From a virus, in IMG/VR virus record IMGVR_UViG_3300048997_000130, positions 124,001 through 188,000 of that record: a DNA stretch of 64,000 nucleotides; one strand, written 5' to 3'. Position numbers and translations under genes: made by a program. The notes under the pieces were generated by a model. That model saw only the letters and a list, made by a program, of their open reading frames with translations. It was not told the origin of the DNA and searched no databases. This document shows, one piece after another, positions 14,980 through 22,468 of this stretch. Position 1 is the stretch's first letter; every line of letters starts with the position of its first letter.

Positions 14980-15516
14980 TTATTCTTCCATAGTTCCACT
15001 AATTATAGCTTCTGACCAAGCGTCTGTAACATCAGATTCTGTCAGATGTCTACCATATTGTTTCATTGTCGCAATTAACATATGTTTATAAGCTATCGAT
15101 TTACATTTTTTCCAAAGTTCCCATAGACTCGGACCATCAATTATTATTCTATTTGGAGTTTCCGGACATAACAGTCCAACCAATTTAAGATTGAGATTAT
15201 CAAAAAATGATTTCGGATCTTCGCTTAACACACTAAATGATTTTACAATTATGTCTTTATTGTCACATTCTATCGATATATCGACACAAGGTCGAAGCTT
15301 AAAAGTAGCTATTTTTTTATAATCACAATAAATTATGATGCGTAACGTGGCTAGTTCTAAATCAATGATTATTTCATGTGGATTAGTCCTCCCTTCCATT
15401 CTCACAATTGGCGGTATTCCATATAAACTGCCAGTTGTAGCCCCTTGAGCGCCAGCAAAAGACCCAGATATTGGTGTTGGGCCTACAGGGACTGATGATT
15501 TAATGATCGGAATCAT
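14980..15516 (-). CDS. C-tail family protein, 178 aa (SGTMEE end)
   Basis: Ser/Gly/Pro-rich start (MIPIIKSSVPVGPTPISGSFAGAQG) unlike other members, then a beta domain (EIIIDLELATLRIIIYCDYK, VDISIECDNKDIIVKSF), a helical region with LWELWKKCKSIAYKHMLIAT and the tail LTESDVTDAWSEAIISGTMEE, with Thr before the Met. The only complete minus-strand member. Its start overlaps the stop of the upstream gene by four bases. Confidence 0.75.
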   Translation of the reverse strand: MIPIIKSSVPVGPTPISGSFAGAQGATTGSLYGIPPIVRMEGRTNPHEIIIDLELATLRIIIYCDYKKIATFKLRPCVDISIECDNKDIIVKSFSVLSEDPKSFFDNLNLKLVGLLCPETPNRIIIDGPSLWELWKKCKSIAYKHMLIATMKQYGRHLTESDVTDAWSEAIISGTMEE

Positions 15517-15779
15517 TTAAGTAAGAATTGTAACGTATCACGCACTACCGAATTCCTATGTTTAATAGCTTCGGCACTATCCGGATCCATACCGCCTGAA
15601 TATAAATCTGATTCTTCAATAATGGCTTCCATAGAATCCAGTAAATTATCTTTATTAATCATCGACAATCTGGAGAAAAACACATCTTGGACAGTCATCA
15701 CAGGTTGAACTTCTGAAGTGTCAACTTTCTTTTCATTGGACACGGAAGAAATCCTTGGATTCCCGATTAATTCATGCAT
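15513..15779 (-). CDS. hypothetical protein, 88 aa
   Basis: MHELIGNPRISSVSNEKKVDTS gives way to helices (TVQDVFFSRLSMINKDNLLDSMEAIIEES) and DPDSAEAIKHRNSVVRDTLQFLLK. Acidic and soluble. It is translationally coupled to the C-tail gene downstream by an ATGA-like overlap. Role unknown. Confidence 0.65.
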   Translation of the reverse strand: MHELIGNPRISSVSNEKKVDTSEVQPVMTVQDVFFSRLSMINKDNLLDSMEAIIEESDLYSGGMDPDSAEAIKHRNSVVRDTLQFLLK

Positions 15780-15806
15780 TGATCAGCTCCATCATAAATA
15801 TTACAT

Positions 15807-16097
15807 TTACCATCCATTATCAGTGGATTCAGGCTCAGCTTCGATAATCGGACTCCCGCAACGAGGACATTCATCAGGAACGATTCCGGATTCATGGTCT
15901 ATTAATGGGTTCCAACCACAATGTGTTCCTTTTACGGATAATACATGAATACATGGCTGATGTTCCCCACAATCACACGCATATCCAAAATCAATGTTGA
16001 CGTTGGGATCAAATTTTTCAACCATTTGCACAACATAAATATGTCCATGATCCTCGACGGTAGTTGACCATTTAAACCAAGTTGTGCAAGCCCGCAT
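15807..16097 (-). CDS. SWIM-type zinc-finger-like protein, 96 aa
   Basis: ACDCGEHQPCIHVLSVKG has the CxC...CxH arrangement of SWIM zinc fingers; before it stands a beta hairpin (GHIYVVQMVEKFDPN) as in that family. A second pair, CPRCGS, near residue 78 could bind another zinc. SWIM domains bind DNA or protein. The start has AAAAAATG without a strong ribosome-binding site. Confidence 0.7.
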   Translation of the reverse strand: MRACTTWFKWSTTVEDHGHIYVVQMVEKFDPNVNIDFGYACDCGEHQPCIHVLSVKGTHCGWNPLIDHESGIVPDECPRCGSPIIEAEPESTDNGW

Positions 16098-16162
16098 TTT
16101 TTCTCTAAATATTGATAAATAAATCCATCATTAATTTTCGTCTTAATTGTCTTCAGTTAAGA

Positions 16163-16387
16163 TTATTGAGATAACAGAATAGCTAGAATCAAACTCGCTT
16201 GTGCGGAAACATACACCGGATTACCATTCATTACGTTATATATAGTTATCGAAACCAATGGGCTTCGAAACTTAATATATTTTAATCGGAATGGAATTAT
16301 TCCACCGGACATGGAAATTTCCATATCAGCTGAATTATCTGTGTTCCATTGAATTAATTCAACACGATCCGGATATTTATCCGCCAT
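16163..16387 (-). CDS. hypothetical protein, 74 aa
   Basis: MADKYPDRVELIQWNTDNSADM with a following beta domain (ISMSGGIIPFRLKYIKFRSPLVSITIYNV) and a hydrophobic end SAQASLILAILLSQ that may be a membrane helix. The beta part is like the N-terminal domain of the C-tail proteins without helical region or tail, so it may be a truncated relative. Confidence 0.55.
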   Translation of the reverse strand: MADKYPDRVELIQWNTDNSADMEISMSGGIIPFRLKYIKFRSPLVSITIYNVMNGNPVYVSAQASLILAILLSQ

Positions 16388-16419
16388 CTTTTGAAAAAGA
16401 TTTTGAATGACTGTATTAA

Positions 16420-16689
16420 TTAGAATATCCAGCCAAGTTGATGAGCGTTGGGATGATGAAGCTCGATATTCATGTGTGGTACTCCATCTTTAGATTGAGA
16501 ATGGATTACCCCGACAATATATAATTCAAGCATCATAATAGTCTGAGATTCTCCATGCTTATCTTTATAAAAAACCGGGCCCTTCGCTTGGACTCGTTGC
16601 CCGATTTGTGGAACTCCTACGAACAGATTAGGGAATTTAACGAATTTGAAAATATCAATACTAGTGTGACAGTGGCCTTTAATAAACAT
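16420..16689 (-). CDS. hypothetical beta-barrel-like protein, 89 aa
   Basis: MFIKGHCHTSIDIFKFVKFPN followed by VGVPQIGQRVQAKGPVFY and SQTIMMLELYIVGVIHS. The spacing of strands and Gly residues suggests a small OB- or SH3-like barrel. First gene of the minus-strand block; divergent from the 16767 gene, so promoters for both should be in 16690-16766. Confidence 0.6.
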   Translation of the reverse strand: MFIKGHCHTSIDIFKFVKFPNLFVGVPQIGQRVQAKGPVFYKDKHGESQTIMMLELYIVGVIHSQSKDGVPHMNIELHHPNAHQLGWIF

Positions 16690-16766
16690 ATGAGAAAATA
16701 CATAAATTATCAGCCAATTTCCGGAGATTCTACTATCTGATTTATATATGATGATTGGAATATCAT

Positions 16767-17399
16767 ATGAGCCTCAATTGCCAATTAACTATTAAAGGAT
16801 GTGGAGCTGGAGCCAGGAATGGGAAATTGGTGCATGATAAGACGGGCCCAGTATCAGATTTCCTTCGTGATAATCAATATTATTATCGGACAGTTCAGAA
16901 TCATTTAATTGAATGTAAGAAATGCGATCCACAAGAAGCTTTGGAAGGGTTCTTACAAAATCGCAATTCCACTAAAAAATTTGGTCAAACGTCCCAGACG
17001 TTGATATTGATGGCTTTATCATATGAAAAACGCTTTGCTCAATATGTCAAAGAAGAGACTATTGATGAATTCGTCATGCGCGGCCTAATAGAAGCTCCTG
17101 AATGTTTTATCAATGAAGAATTGCGTTTAACAGATAATCAACTTTTGCAAGCTTTGCGCTGGTCGCACTATGCGATTTGGGCTTTTCGTTCACTTAAACG
17201 TAATGTTTCGTATCCTGTCGGATTCGAAAAATTTATTGATATCGTAAAACATGGGATTTGGCGAGGACGTTCTATCGTTATATCTAGACGTGTCCGAACA
17301 CTTTGTGATATTTGTCTGGCGATTGAAGGGTTGGAAGTCTTGCCGTGTGATGAAGACTTGCAGAAATTGGCAGTGATTGGATCGATTATGGGAACATGA
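16767..17399 (+). CDS. C-tail family protein with unusual body, 210 aa (GSIMGT end)
   Basis: MSLNCQLTIKGCGAGARNGKLV starts a body unlike other members: almost all helical with CKKCDPQEALEGFLQ, DEFVMRGLIEAPECF, RWSHYAIWAFRSLKR and RRVRTLCDICLAIEGLEV. It ends CDEDLQKLAVIGSIMGT, with Ile-x-x-Ile-Met two residues from the stop. GC-richer and probably an unrelated protein that carries the tag. Its stop overlaps the next start (ATGA). Confidence 0.7.
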   Translation: MSLNCQLTIKGCGAGARNGKLVHDKTGPVSDFLRDNQYYYRTVQNHLIECKKCDPQEALEGFLQNRNSTKKFGQTSQTLILMALSYEKRFAQYVKEETIDEFVMRGLIEAPECFINEELRLTDNQLLQALRWSHYAIWAFRSLKRNVSYPVGFEKFIDIVKHGIWRGRSIVISRRVRTLCDICLAIEGLEVLPCDEDLQKLAVIGSIMGT

Positions 17400-17917
17400 C
17401 AACCATTGAAATTGATTGGTTCCAAAAACCGGATACTTCGTTTCCAATATTTTCGCATTCCATTCAGCTTGAAATTCAAGGACTGGATGCTGGATTAACT
17501 ACATTCCAAATCAATATAACATTTGATATGAATCTAAATTTTCATATCAATGTGAAATTATGTGGCCCGTTATTTGATATATCTTCTCCAAGCCGGCAAA
17601 TGCAAACGCGATCATATAATAATTTCAGTTCTGTTTTTACGCTAAAGGAACTGTCTAGTCAAGGACTTGACAATAATTTGCATCGACTGGCATCTAATGC
17701 TGTCCATTGTTTCACTTATTTAAATCTCGATGTATCGTTATTCGATCCGGTTCTTGCTCAAATTAAACAATCATTTCAACAGCGTCTATCAATATTGATT
17801 CGAGCGCATATTACTCAACAACTTATCATGGTTGTGGGTTTGAATGCATACATACCGGATGATGAAATAGATTCCATAATTCAAACTATTCGTATTACGT
17901 CTGTTCTAAGTTCTTAA
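17396..17917 (+). CDS. C-tail family protein, short W-type, 173 aa (TSVLSS end)
   Basis: The early Trp (IEIDWFQKPDTS), beta domain FQINITFDMNLNFHINVKL, and helical SILIRAHITQQLIMVV are those of the short group. The tail YIPDDEIDSIIQTIRITSVLSS is the only one with Leu in place of Met at position -3, which shows Met is strongly but not absolutely required. The next gene starts at the base after its stop. Confidence 0.78.
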   Translation: MTTIEIDWFQKPDTSFPIFSHSIQLEIQGLDAGLTTFQINITFDMNLNFHINVKLCGPLFDISSPSRQMQTRSYNNFSSVFTLKELSSQGLDNNLHRLASNAVHCFTYLNLDVSLFDPVLAQIKQSFQQRLSILIRAHITQQLIMVVGLNAYIPDDEIDSIIQTIRITSVLSS

Positions 17918-18448
17918 ATGGCTATTATTAAAGGATCTTGGATAATCAATATTGATGCGAATAAACCCAATATTGTACGAGAATTTGAATATCAATTTAT
18001 TTATTCCAATCAAATAAACGCTATAAACGCTTTGATTATATCTGTTGATTTCATATCAGAGCCTAAAAAAGCATTTGTTGATGTTCGAATGAATATTATT
18101 AGGCATAATTTCTATCAAAAATGTCTTGTTCACTACAATGAATTCAAGAATCCCTATCATTTGCCATTGATACTTGCTTTAAGACAAACTCGAGAGTTCT
18201 TGGATTCAATTGATGCTGCTGGTAGTTATGTAAATATGAATGACGTTTGGAAAGTTGATAAAGATAAATTCATATGTGATATAAAAGATTGTATTTTTAA
18301 GGAACTTTCAGAATTCTTACCAATTGTTGTTCGGAACCATGCTCGGAAGTCCCTTACTGATTTGCATGGTTTTCCTGGGCTTTTATCTGATTCCGATATC
18401 GATGAGCTGATTGCGGAAATCCGAGTTTCTGGAGTTATGAAACAATAA
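17918..18448 (+). CDS. C-tail family protein, short W-type, 176 aa (SGVMKQ end)
   Basis: No spacer from the previous gene. Starts MAIIKGSWIINIDANKP, beta domain with ALIISVDFISEPKKAFVDVRM, helical FLPIVVRNHARKSLTDLHGFP and tail LLSDSDIDELIAEIRVSGVMKQ. The helix preceding the tail has the L-P-I-V-V pattern seen in the 6178 and 7311 proteins, marking a shared ~55-residue C-terminal unit. Confidence 0.8.
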   Translation: MAIIKGSWIINIDANKPNIVREFEYQFIYSNQINAINALIISVDFISEPKKAFVDVRMNIIRHNFYQKCLVHYNEFKNPYHLPLILALRQTREFLDSIDAAGSYVNMNDVWKVDKDKFICDIKDCIFKELSEFLPIVVRNHARKSLTDLHGFPGLLSDSDIDELIAEIRVSGVMKQ

Positions 18449-18472
18449 ATTAAAGAAGGGAATTGGGATTTA

Positions 18473-18961
18473 TTGAAAATTAATACAATCGTTGAACAAA
18501 CCAATCATACTCAAAATTCTTTGATATTATTTCGTGATTCGGATGAATTAGTATATGATTTCCCGTACAATATCGTTAGTTTAGCCAGTATTCAAATAAG
18601 TATTGACCAAGCAACATTGGAAGCGACTATTTCAATATGGATTGAAAGCGGAATAGCAGTTTCCGGATGTTTTTCACCGTCTTCTGACATAAATCTCGAT
18701 GTTATTCTCGAACATCTACAGTATAAATTGAAGATCGAAGCAAAATTGATATATGAGAAACAATATCAATTTTACGCCCAATTTATTGAATATTTAATGG
18801 AACAAACTACGAACTTATTAAATAAATATATTCGAATGGCAATTCGTGATAATATTCGTCAACATTTATCACTGATAAACAATCTTCATCGATATATTTC
18901 AGACGAAGAATATGATATTATACTCTCAGAATCTCGAGTCCGCAGAGTTATGGCTATCTAA
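18473..18961 (+). CDS. C-tail family protein, short type, 162 aa (RRVMAI end)
   Basis: No ATG is available; a TTG at 18473 follows AAAGAAGGG by about 12 bases and gives a product with the right length (KINTIVEQTNHTQNSL). Beta part IQISIDQATLEATISIWI, long helix with EKQYQFYAQFIEYLMEQ, tail YISDEEYDIILSESRVRRVMAI. The last two residues (AI) are unusually hydrophobic for the family. Its stop overlaps the next start by one base. Confidence 0.75.
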   Translation: MKINTIVEQTNHTQNSLILFRDSDELVYDFPYNIVSLASIQISIDQATLEATISIWIESGIAVSGCFSPSSDINLDVILEHLQYKLKIEAKLIYEKQYQFYAQFIEYLMEQTTNLLNKYIRMAIRDNIRQHLSLINNLHRYISDEEYDIILSESRVRRVMAI

Positions 18962-19446
18962 TGACTAAAATTCATATTAAATGGATATCTACTTATAGAG
19001 AATTGCAATCAGAACTTATTTATGAATATCCTATTGATATTCGAGGAGATGATATAATTATCCCTGTCAATTTTAATATTTCTCTTTATTCTTTAAGTAT
19101 TAATATAAAATTGTGTCTGGATGACAAACTAAAATGGGTTTCTGATATTTATTTCCAAGATTTACGAAATAAAAATCCTGACGAACTATTGAAGAACATG
19201 CCCGATATGATCGAAGACTTATTTACTAAAAAAGGATGGATGCAAAATATTGATACGTCTCGAACATTAATAAAAATTATTTGCAATCGCGTTTTGGACG
19301 ATTTACAACAGCAACTACAGAATGTGCTCCAAATTTGGACGAGAGATAATATTCGGCAAATTTGTGAATTCTCTCGTTATATATCGGATGAATTTGTTGA
19401 TAAAACAATCGCTGAATGTAGAATTAAGCGAATTATGGACGAATAA
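18961..19446 (+). CDS. C-tail family protein, short W-type, 161 aa (KRIMDE end)
   Basis: MTKIHIKWISTYRELQSELIYEYP is close to the start of the 6801 protein (SWISGF). Beta strands IPVNFNISLYSLSINIKLCL; helical VLDDLQQQLQNVLQIWTRDNI; tail YISDEFVDKTIAECRIKRIMDE. Very AT-rich coding sequence. Directly abuts the next gene. Confidence 0.8.
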   Translation: MTKIHIKWISTYRELQSELIYEYPIDIRGDDIIIPVNFNISLYSLSINIKLCLDDKLKWVSDIYFQDLRNKNPDELLKNMPDMIEDLFTKKGWMQNIDTSRTLIKIICNRVLDDLQQQLQNVLQIWTRDNIRQICEFSRYISDEFVDKTIAECRIKRIMDE

Positions 19447-19989
19447 ATGGATACTTTTCCTATTATAGCTGTTTGGAGTACCATCAATCCCGATAAAGTC
19501 ATATCTAAAAACGAATATACGACGTTCGGATTCGGACCACAGATTGAAGAAATTAGAATTAATTTCACAGTGAGCTCTTATTCTAATTTGAATGTAGAAG
19601 TGGGAGTAATATTTATCTCTAAAAATCTCGGCCAAATTGATGAATATAGAACATTATATTCATCCGACATGTCTAAATCTGGGATTCAATCATTTTTAAA
19701 TGAATCTCGGAATTCATTATGGGCTGAATGCAAATTAAAACATATTGAGAAATGGAAAATCGCTCCGACAATTAACACAGTTAAAGAAGTCAATCAGCAA
19801 CTATCCAAACTTCTTGATATTATTAACGAGATAATATCAAATGAATTAATGATGAAGCTCCCTGAATGCGCAGCTCGTTATTTGAAATGGATTGTTAAAA
19901 TTATTCATGAGTTGCCTGAATTGTTATCTGATGAGACTATAGACGATTATATTAATAGGTTCCGAGTAAATAGAGTGATGGAATCATAA
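19447..19989 (+). CDS. C-tail family protein, short W-type, 180 aa (NRVMES end)
   Basis: MDTFPIIAVWSTINPDKV; beta core IRINFTVSSYSNLNVEVGVIF; helices with LLDIINEIISNELMMKLPECAARYL; tail LLSDETIDDYINRFRVNRVMES. The stop and next ATG are adjacent. Fourth of a four-gene set from 17396 whose reading order, lengths and elements match, pointing to tandem duplication. Confidence 0.8.
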   Translation: MDTFPIIAVWSTINPDKVISKNEYTTFGFGPQIEEIRINFTVSSYSNLNVEVGVIFISKNLGQIDEYRTLYSSDMSKSGIQSFLNESRNSLWAECKLKHIEKWKIAPTINTVKEVNQQLSKLLDIINEIISNELMMKLPECAARYLKWIVKIIHELPELLSDETIDDYINRFRVNRVMES

Positions 19990-20352
19990 ATGGACAGCCA
20001 TTCTCAACTTATTGCGCTTCGAGATTCTCTTTGGGCACAACGACATCGGAATCATGCACTAGATCCAACTATTTATTTCCTTCTAGAACTCAAGAACATC
20101 ATTCTTAGAGGTGATGAATATGCTATAGATAAAGCAAACTGTAGGAATCATATTCTGCTCAATCTTCAAGTGGATTTGTCCGGATTTGGCGCGGATTACG
20201 GTCCATTTAAAGATGATATTGATATGCTTGTAAACGAAACTAATCTTCTAATTTCCAAAATTTGGAAAGATCTTCAAGATCATATTAGTTCTGGATCTAT
20301 ATGTTCTCACATTTTGCGAACCGTTCTAATACAGTTTCCGAAAGTTCCGTAA
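19990..20352 (+). CDS. hypothetical protein, 120 aa, no tail
   Basis: Abuts the C-tail gene before it but has a different body: helical MDSHSQLIALRDSLWAQRHRNH, ILLNLQVDLSGFGADYGPF, and LISKIWKDLQDHISSG, ending VLIQFPKVP with no tail. It is the last gene before the tRNA-Leu region. Function unknown. Confidence 0.65.
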   Translation: MDSHSQLIALRDSLWAQRHRNHALDPTIYFLLELKNIILRGDEYAIDKANCRNHILLNLQVDLSGFGADYGPFKDDIDMLVNETNLLISKIWKDLQDHISSGSICSHILRTVLIQFPKVP

Positions 20353-20437
20353 ATCTTTATAACTAATTCATAATATATGATGGAGATAAGAGATTGTAAA
20401 TGTAAAGTAAAGACAAGTAATAAAGTTACGAATCACG

Positions 20438-20461
20438 GCCCTTGGTGGAATCGGCAGACAC
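20438..20461 (+). pseudogene. 5' fragment of a tRNA-Leu gene
   Basis: GCCCTTGGTGGAATCGGCAG and the next four bases match the acceptor arm and D-arm of a tRNA-Leu, including the TGGTGGAAT...AGACAC core common in bacterial tRNA-Leu. The match stops before the anticodon arm, and no 3' half with the complementary CAAGGGC follows. The endonuclease gene starts 13 bases later, so this is likely the relic of an insertion or rearrangement. Confidence 0.6.
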
Positions 20462-20474
20462 GATAATAACTAAT

Positions 20475-21182
20475 ATGTATAAGAGCAATAATCATAGATC
20501 TAAATATTCATATAATATCGAGATCTTTGAAAAATCTGACCCGATTGCTTATTATATATTAGGAGTTATTGCTACTGACGGTGCTTTGTTTGAATCATCA
20601 AGATACAGGATGTTTAAGATTGATTCTAAGGATAAAGATTGGTTGGAATCAATACGAGACATTATAGTTCCTGGCAAACCTCTTTACGAATATAAAAATA
20701 AAAATCTTTATACACTGTCTATTTATTGTCGTCCAATATTTGATTGGGTTAAATCTAATGGCATGACGCCAAATAAAACGTTGACTCTAAAGATGCCGAG
20801 GATAAACCATTTTTATTACCGAGATTTTTTGAGAGGCGTGATTGATGGTGATGGTTCCGTAAGTCTTTGCAAAATGAATGGTTACGACAGTGTGTATATG
20901 AAAATAATTACTGCCAGCGAAGTATTTGCAAATGAATTGAATTTTATTTTATCAGAATTATTTGAAAAGCCTACCGCTTTCACAGAAATTAGACATAGTA
21001 AATTGGCTAAGCCAAGTTCTCCTACAACTCGTGCATTCCGAGTTCAATATGGTGGTCGTAGAGCAGTCAAATTTCTAGATGGAATCTATTATGATCATAA
21101 ATTACTTAAATTAGAAAGGAAATTCCAAAATTATATGAAGATAAAACAAATATTTGTTGATACTGATCGTAGGTATGACTGA
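20475..21182 (+). CDS. LAGLIDADG homing endonuclease, 235 aa
   Basis: Two LAGLIDADG-type motifs are present: AYYILGVIATDGAL (catalytic Asp ~35) and FLRGVIDGDGSV (Asp ~125), with the ~90-residue spacing of single-chain enzymes. Such enzymes cut a long specific DNA site and promote their own spread. The gene is flanked by a truncated tRNA-Leu copy on the left and an intact tRNA-Leu seven bases to the right; the open frame also extends through the tRNA relic from a TTG, but the ATG at 20475 is the natural start. No group I intron core is evident, so it may be free-standing. Confidence 0.88.
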   Translation: MYKSNNHRSKYSYNIEIFEKSDPIAYYILGVIATDGALFESSRYRMFKIDSKDKDWLESIRDIIVPGKPLYEYKNKNLYTLSIYCRPIFDWVKSNGMTPNKTLTLKMPRINHFYYRDFLRGVIDGDGSVSLCKMNGYDSVYMKIITASEVFANELNFILSELFEKPTAFTEIRHSKLAKPSSPTTRAFRVQYGGRRAVKFLDGIYYDHKLLKLERKFQNYMKIKQIFVDTDRRYD

Positions 21183-21188
21183 AATAAT

Positions 21189-21274
21189 GCCCTGGTGGTG
21201 GAATGGTATACACTCCGCGCTTAAAACGCGGCGCCTTAGCCGGATTGTGGGTTCGAGTCCCACCCAGGGTACCA
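21189..21274 (+). tRNA. tRNA-Leu (anticodon UAA), CCA encoded
   Basis: Acceptor GCCCTGG pairs with CCAGGGT (first pair G-T); anticodon stem CCGCG/CGCGG is perfect around CTTAAAA, giving anticodon TAA; a long variable arm typical of tRNA-Leu follows; T-arm GTGGG-TTCGAGT-CCCAC; discriminator A and genome-encoded CCA. It reads UUA, the codon favoured in AT-rich genes. Its 5' third is similar but not identical to the fragment left of the endonuclease. Confidence 0.92.
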
Positions 21275-21421
21275 TAGTGGAGTTTAAGATTGCCGAGGGT
21301 TCGAGTAATCGGTCAATTTCCTCCATTAGTTTCCTGTTAGATGATTCATTTATAAATTTGTTTAATATCGAGAGCTCGACATCTTGTAAACGAATGGAAT
21401 GGATTATCTAGACAGGAACCT

Positions 21422-21691
21422 ATGATATTTTTGAATTTTGGATATTTATTTGATACTGTGACAACGTCAAATAAATTATCGATCAATCCAACTGTTCATC
21501 AATCAGGACATACTGTCCTTGATGAGCGTAATGCAAATTGGTTTAAGCGACTCCCTGTCCACAAGAAAGTGGACTATTTTATCAAAAATGGGATGGGAAT
21601 TCGAGCTATCGCTAAAGAACTGCATCTGCCTAAGAAGACAGTTCGAGCTATTCTGCATAGTAACGTTCTGAAGGATGTCATGCAATCGTGA
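21422..21691 (+). CDS. helix-turn-helix protein with C-tail, 89 aa (KDVMQS end)
   Basis: Residues ~55-85 (VDYFIKNGMGIRAIAKELHL then PKKTVRAILHS) form a clear helix-turn-helix of the resolvase/Hin type: helix, GxGIRAIAKEL, turn, recognition helix. The recognition helix leads without a gap into NVLKDVMQS, the family tail. This is important because the body is unrelated to the beta/coil members. Likely DNA-binding; no catalytic domain. Confidence 0.75.
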   Translation: MIFLNFGYLFDTVTTSNKLSINPTVHQSGHTVLDERNANWFKRLPVHKKVDYFIKNGMGIRAIAKELHLPKKTVRAILHSNVLKDVMQS

Positions 21692-21698
21692 AGATTTA

Positions 21699-21827
21699 GT
21701 GAATAAGTTTGACGATTTTACGTATGCACATCCCTTGTTATCTTTGCCTATTGTAGTGGTTTTAGCCGTGTCTTTGCCCATTTATGTTTTCGCTGCTAAG
21801 CGAATTCTTAAATGGCAGCGGTCATGA
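21699..21827 (+). CDS. single-pass membrane protein, 42 aa
   Basis: From a GTG, the frame encodes a hydrophilic start (NKFDDFTYAHP), a membrane helix (LLSLPIVVVLAVSLPIYVFA) and a basic end (AKRILKWQRS), obeying the positive-inside pattern. It fills the gap between two helix-turn-helix genes and overlaps the second. The GTG start and weak ribosome-binding site keep confidence modest. Confidence 0.4.
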   Translation: MNKFDDFTYAHPLLSLPIVVVLAVSLPIYVFAAKRILKWQRS

Positions 21828-22015
21828 ACTGGCAAGAATCTAAATCTTGGTGGTCATTGTCGAACGACGATAAAAATCGACTTCGCTCTCGTATTCAAGA
21901 ACTTCGCCAAGAAGGTTTCATGGTTCGTTCAATCGCTAAATGGCTTGGAATCACTCGTTTAGTTGTTCGAGATTGTTTGCATGAAATTTTGACATCAGAA
22001 ATCATGGATTCTTAG
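21812..22015 (+). CDS. helix-turn-helix protein with C-tail, 67 aa (SEIMDS end)
   Basis: KNRLRSRIQELRQEGFMVRSIAKWLGI then TRLVVRDCLHEIL is a helix-turn-helix, with the same layout as the 21422 protein, followed by TSEIMDS at the end. Two neighbouring DNA-binding proteins with the tail suggest duplication followed by divergence. The short body shows the tail can be a large fraction of the product. Confidence 0.72.
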   Translation: MAAVMNWQESKSWWSLSNDDKNRLRSRIQELRQEGFMVRSIAKWLGITRLVVRDCLHEILTSEIMDS

Positions 22016-22350
22016 TTTACAGCCATACTGCGTAGTCCTCGCTTTAGAGATTCGTTGGCTCGCAATATACCATCTTTGAATTCTTGGACTTGACCCGTAC
22101 ATGCTGCTAAAATAGCAGCACTTATCCATAACGTTGTATCTTGGATAATGTCTTGTGGTAAGTTAATATTAATGGACGCGTCATTTATATTATCCAGCGC
22201 GTCACAAGCTCTCAACACAGTCCTAGGACCATCCAACTTTTCTAATTGTCTTAAATCATAAGCCACATTTGGCATGCCTCTTGATTCAAATATTATGGGC
22301 AAAAATGTGCGAATAATTATATCAGCTTTTGGGAGTAATATGTTTTTCAA
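22012..22350 (-). CDS. hypothetical protein, 112 aa
   Basis: A TTG start with GGAAG seven bases upstream is used; the next ATG would remove 25 residues. The product is helical: LPKADIIIRTFLPIIFES, NVAYDLRQLEKLDGPRTVLRACDAL, TTLWISAAILAACTGQVQEF. Converges with the preceding gene, sharing four bases at the stops. Unknown function. Confidence 0.6.
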   Translation of the reverse strand: MKNILLPKADIIIRTFLPIIFESRGMPNVAYDLRQLEKLDGPRTVLRACDALDNINDASININLPQDIIQDTTLWISAAILAACTGQVQEFKDGILRANESLKRGLRSMAVN

Positions 22351-22468
22351 AATTCGGCTTCCATAACATTATATAAATAACATACACAGAATTAGACACG
22401 GATCATATTATTGTTCGCACAAAACATTAATAAACTCTAATATTGGTAATATCTAATAGATAATCTAA

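Noticed and set aside
21154-21411. Open frame across the tRNA-Leu gene
   Set aside because: It reads through the tRNA on the coding strand and has no ribosome-binding site; the tRNA explains the sequence.
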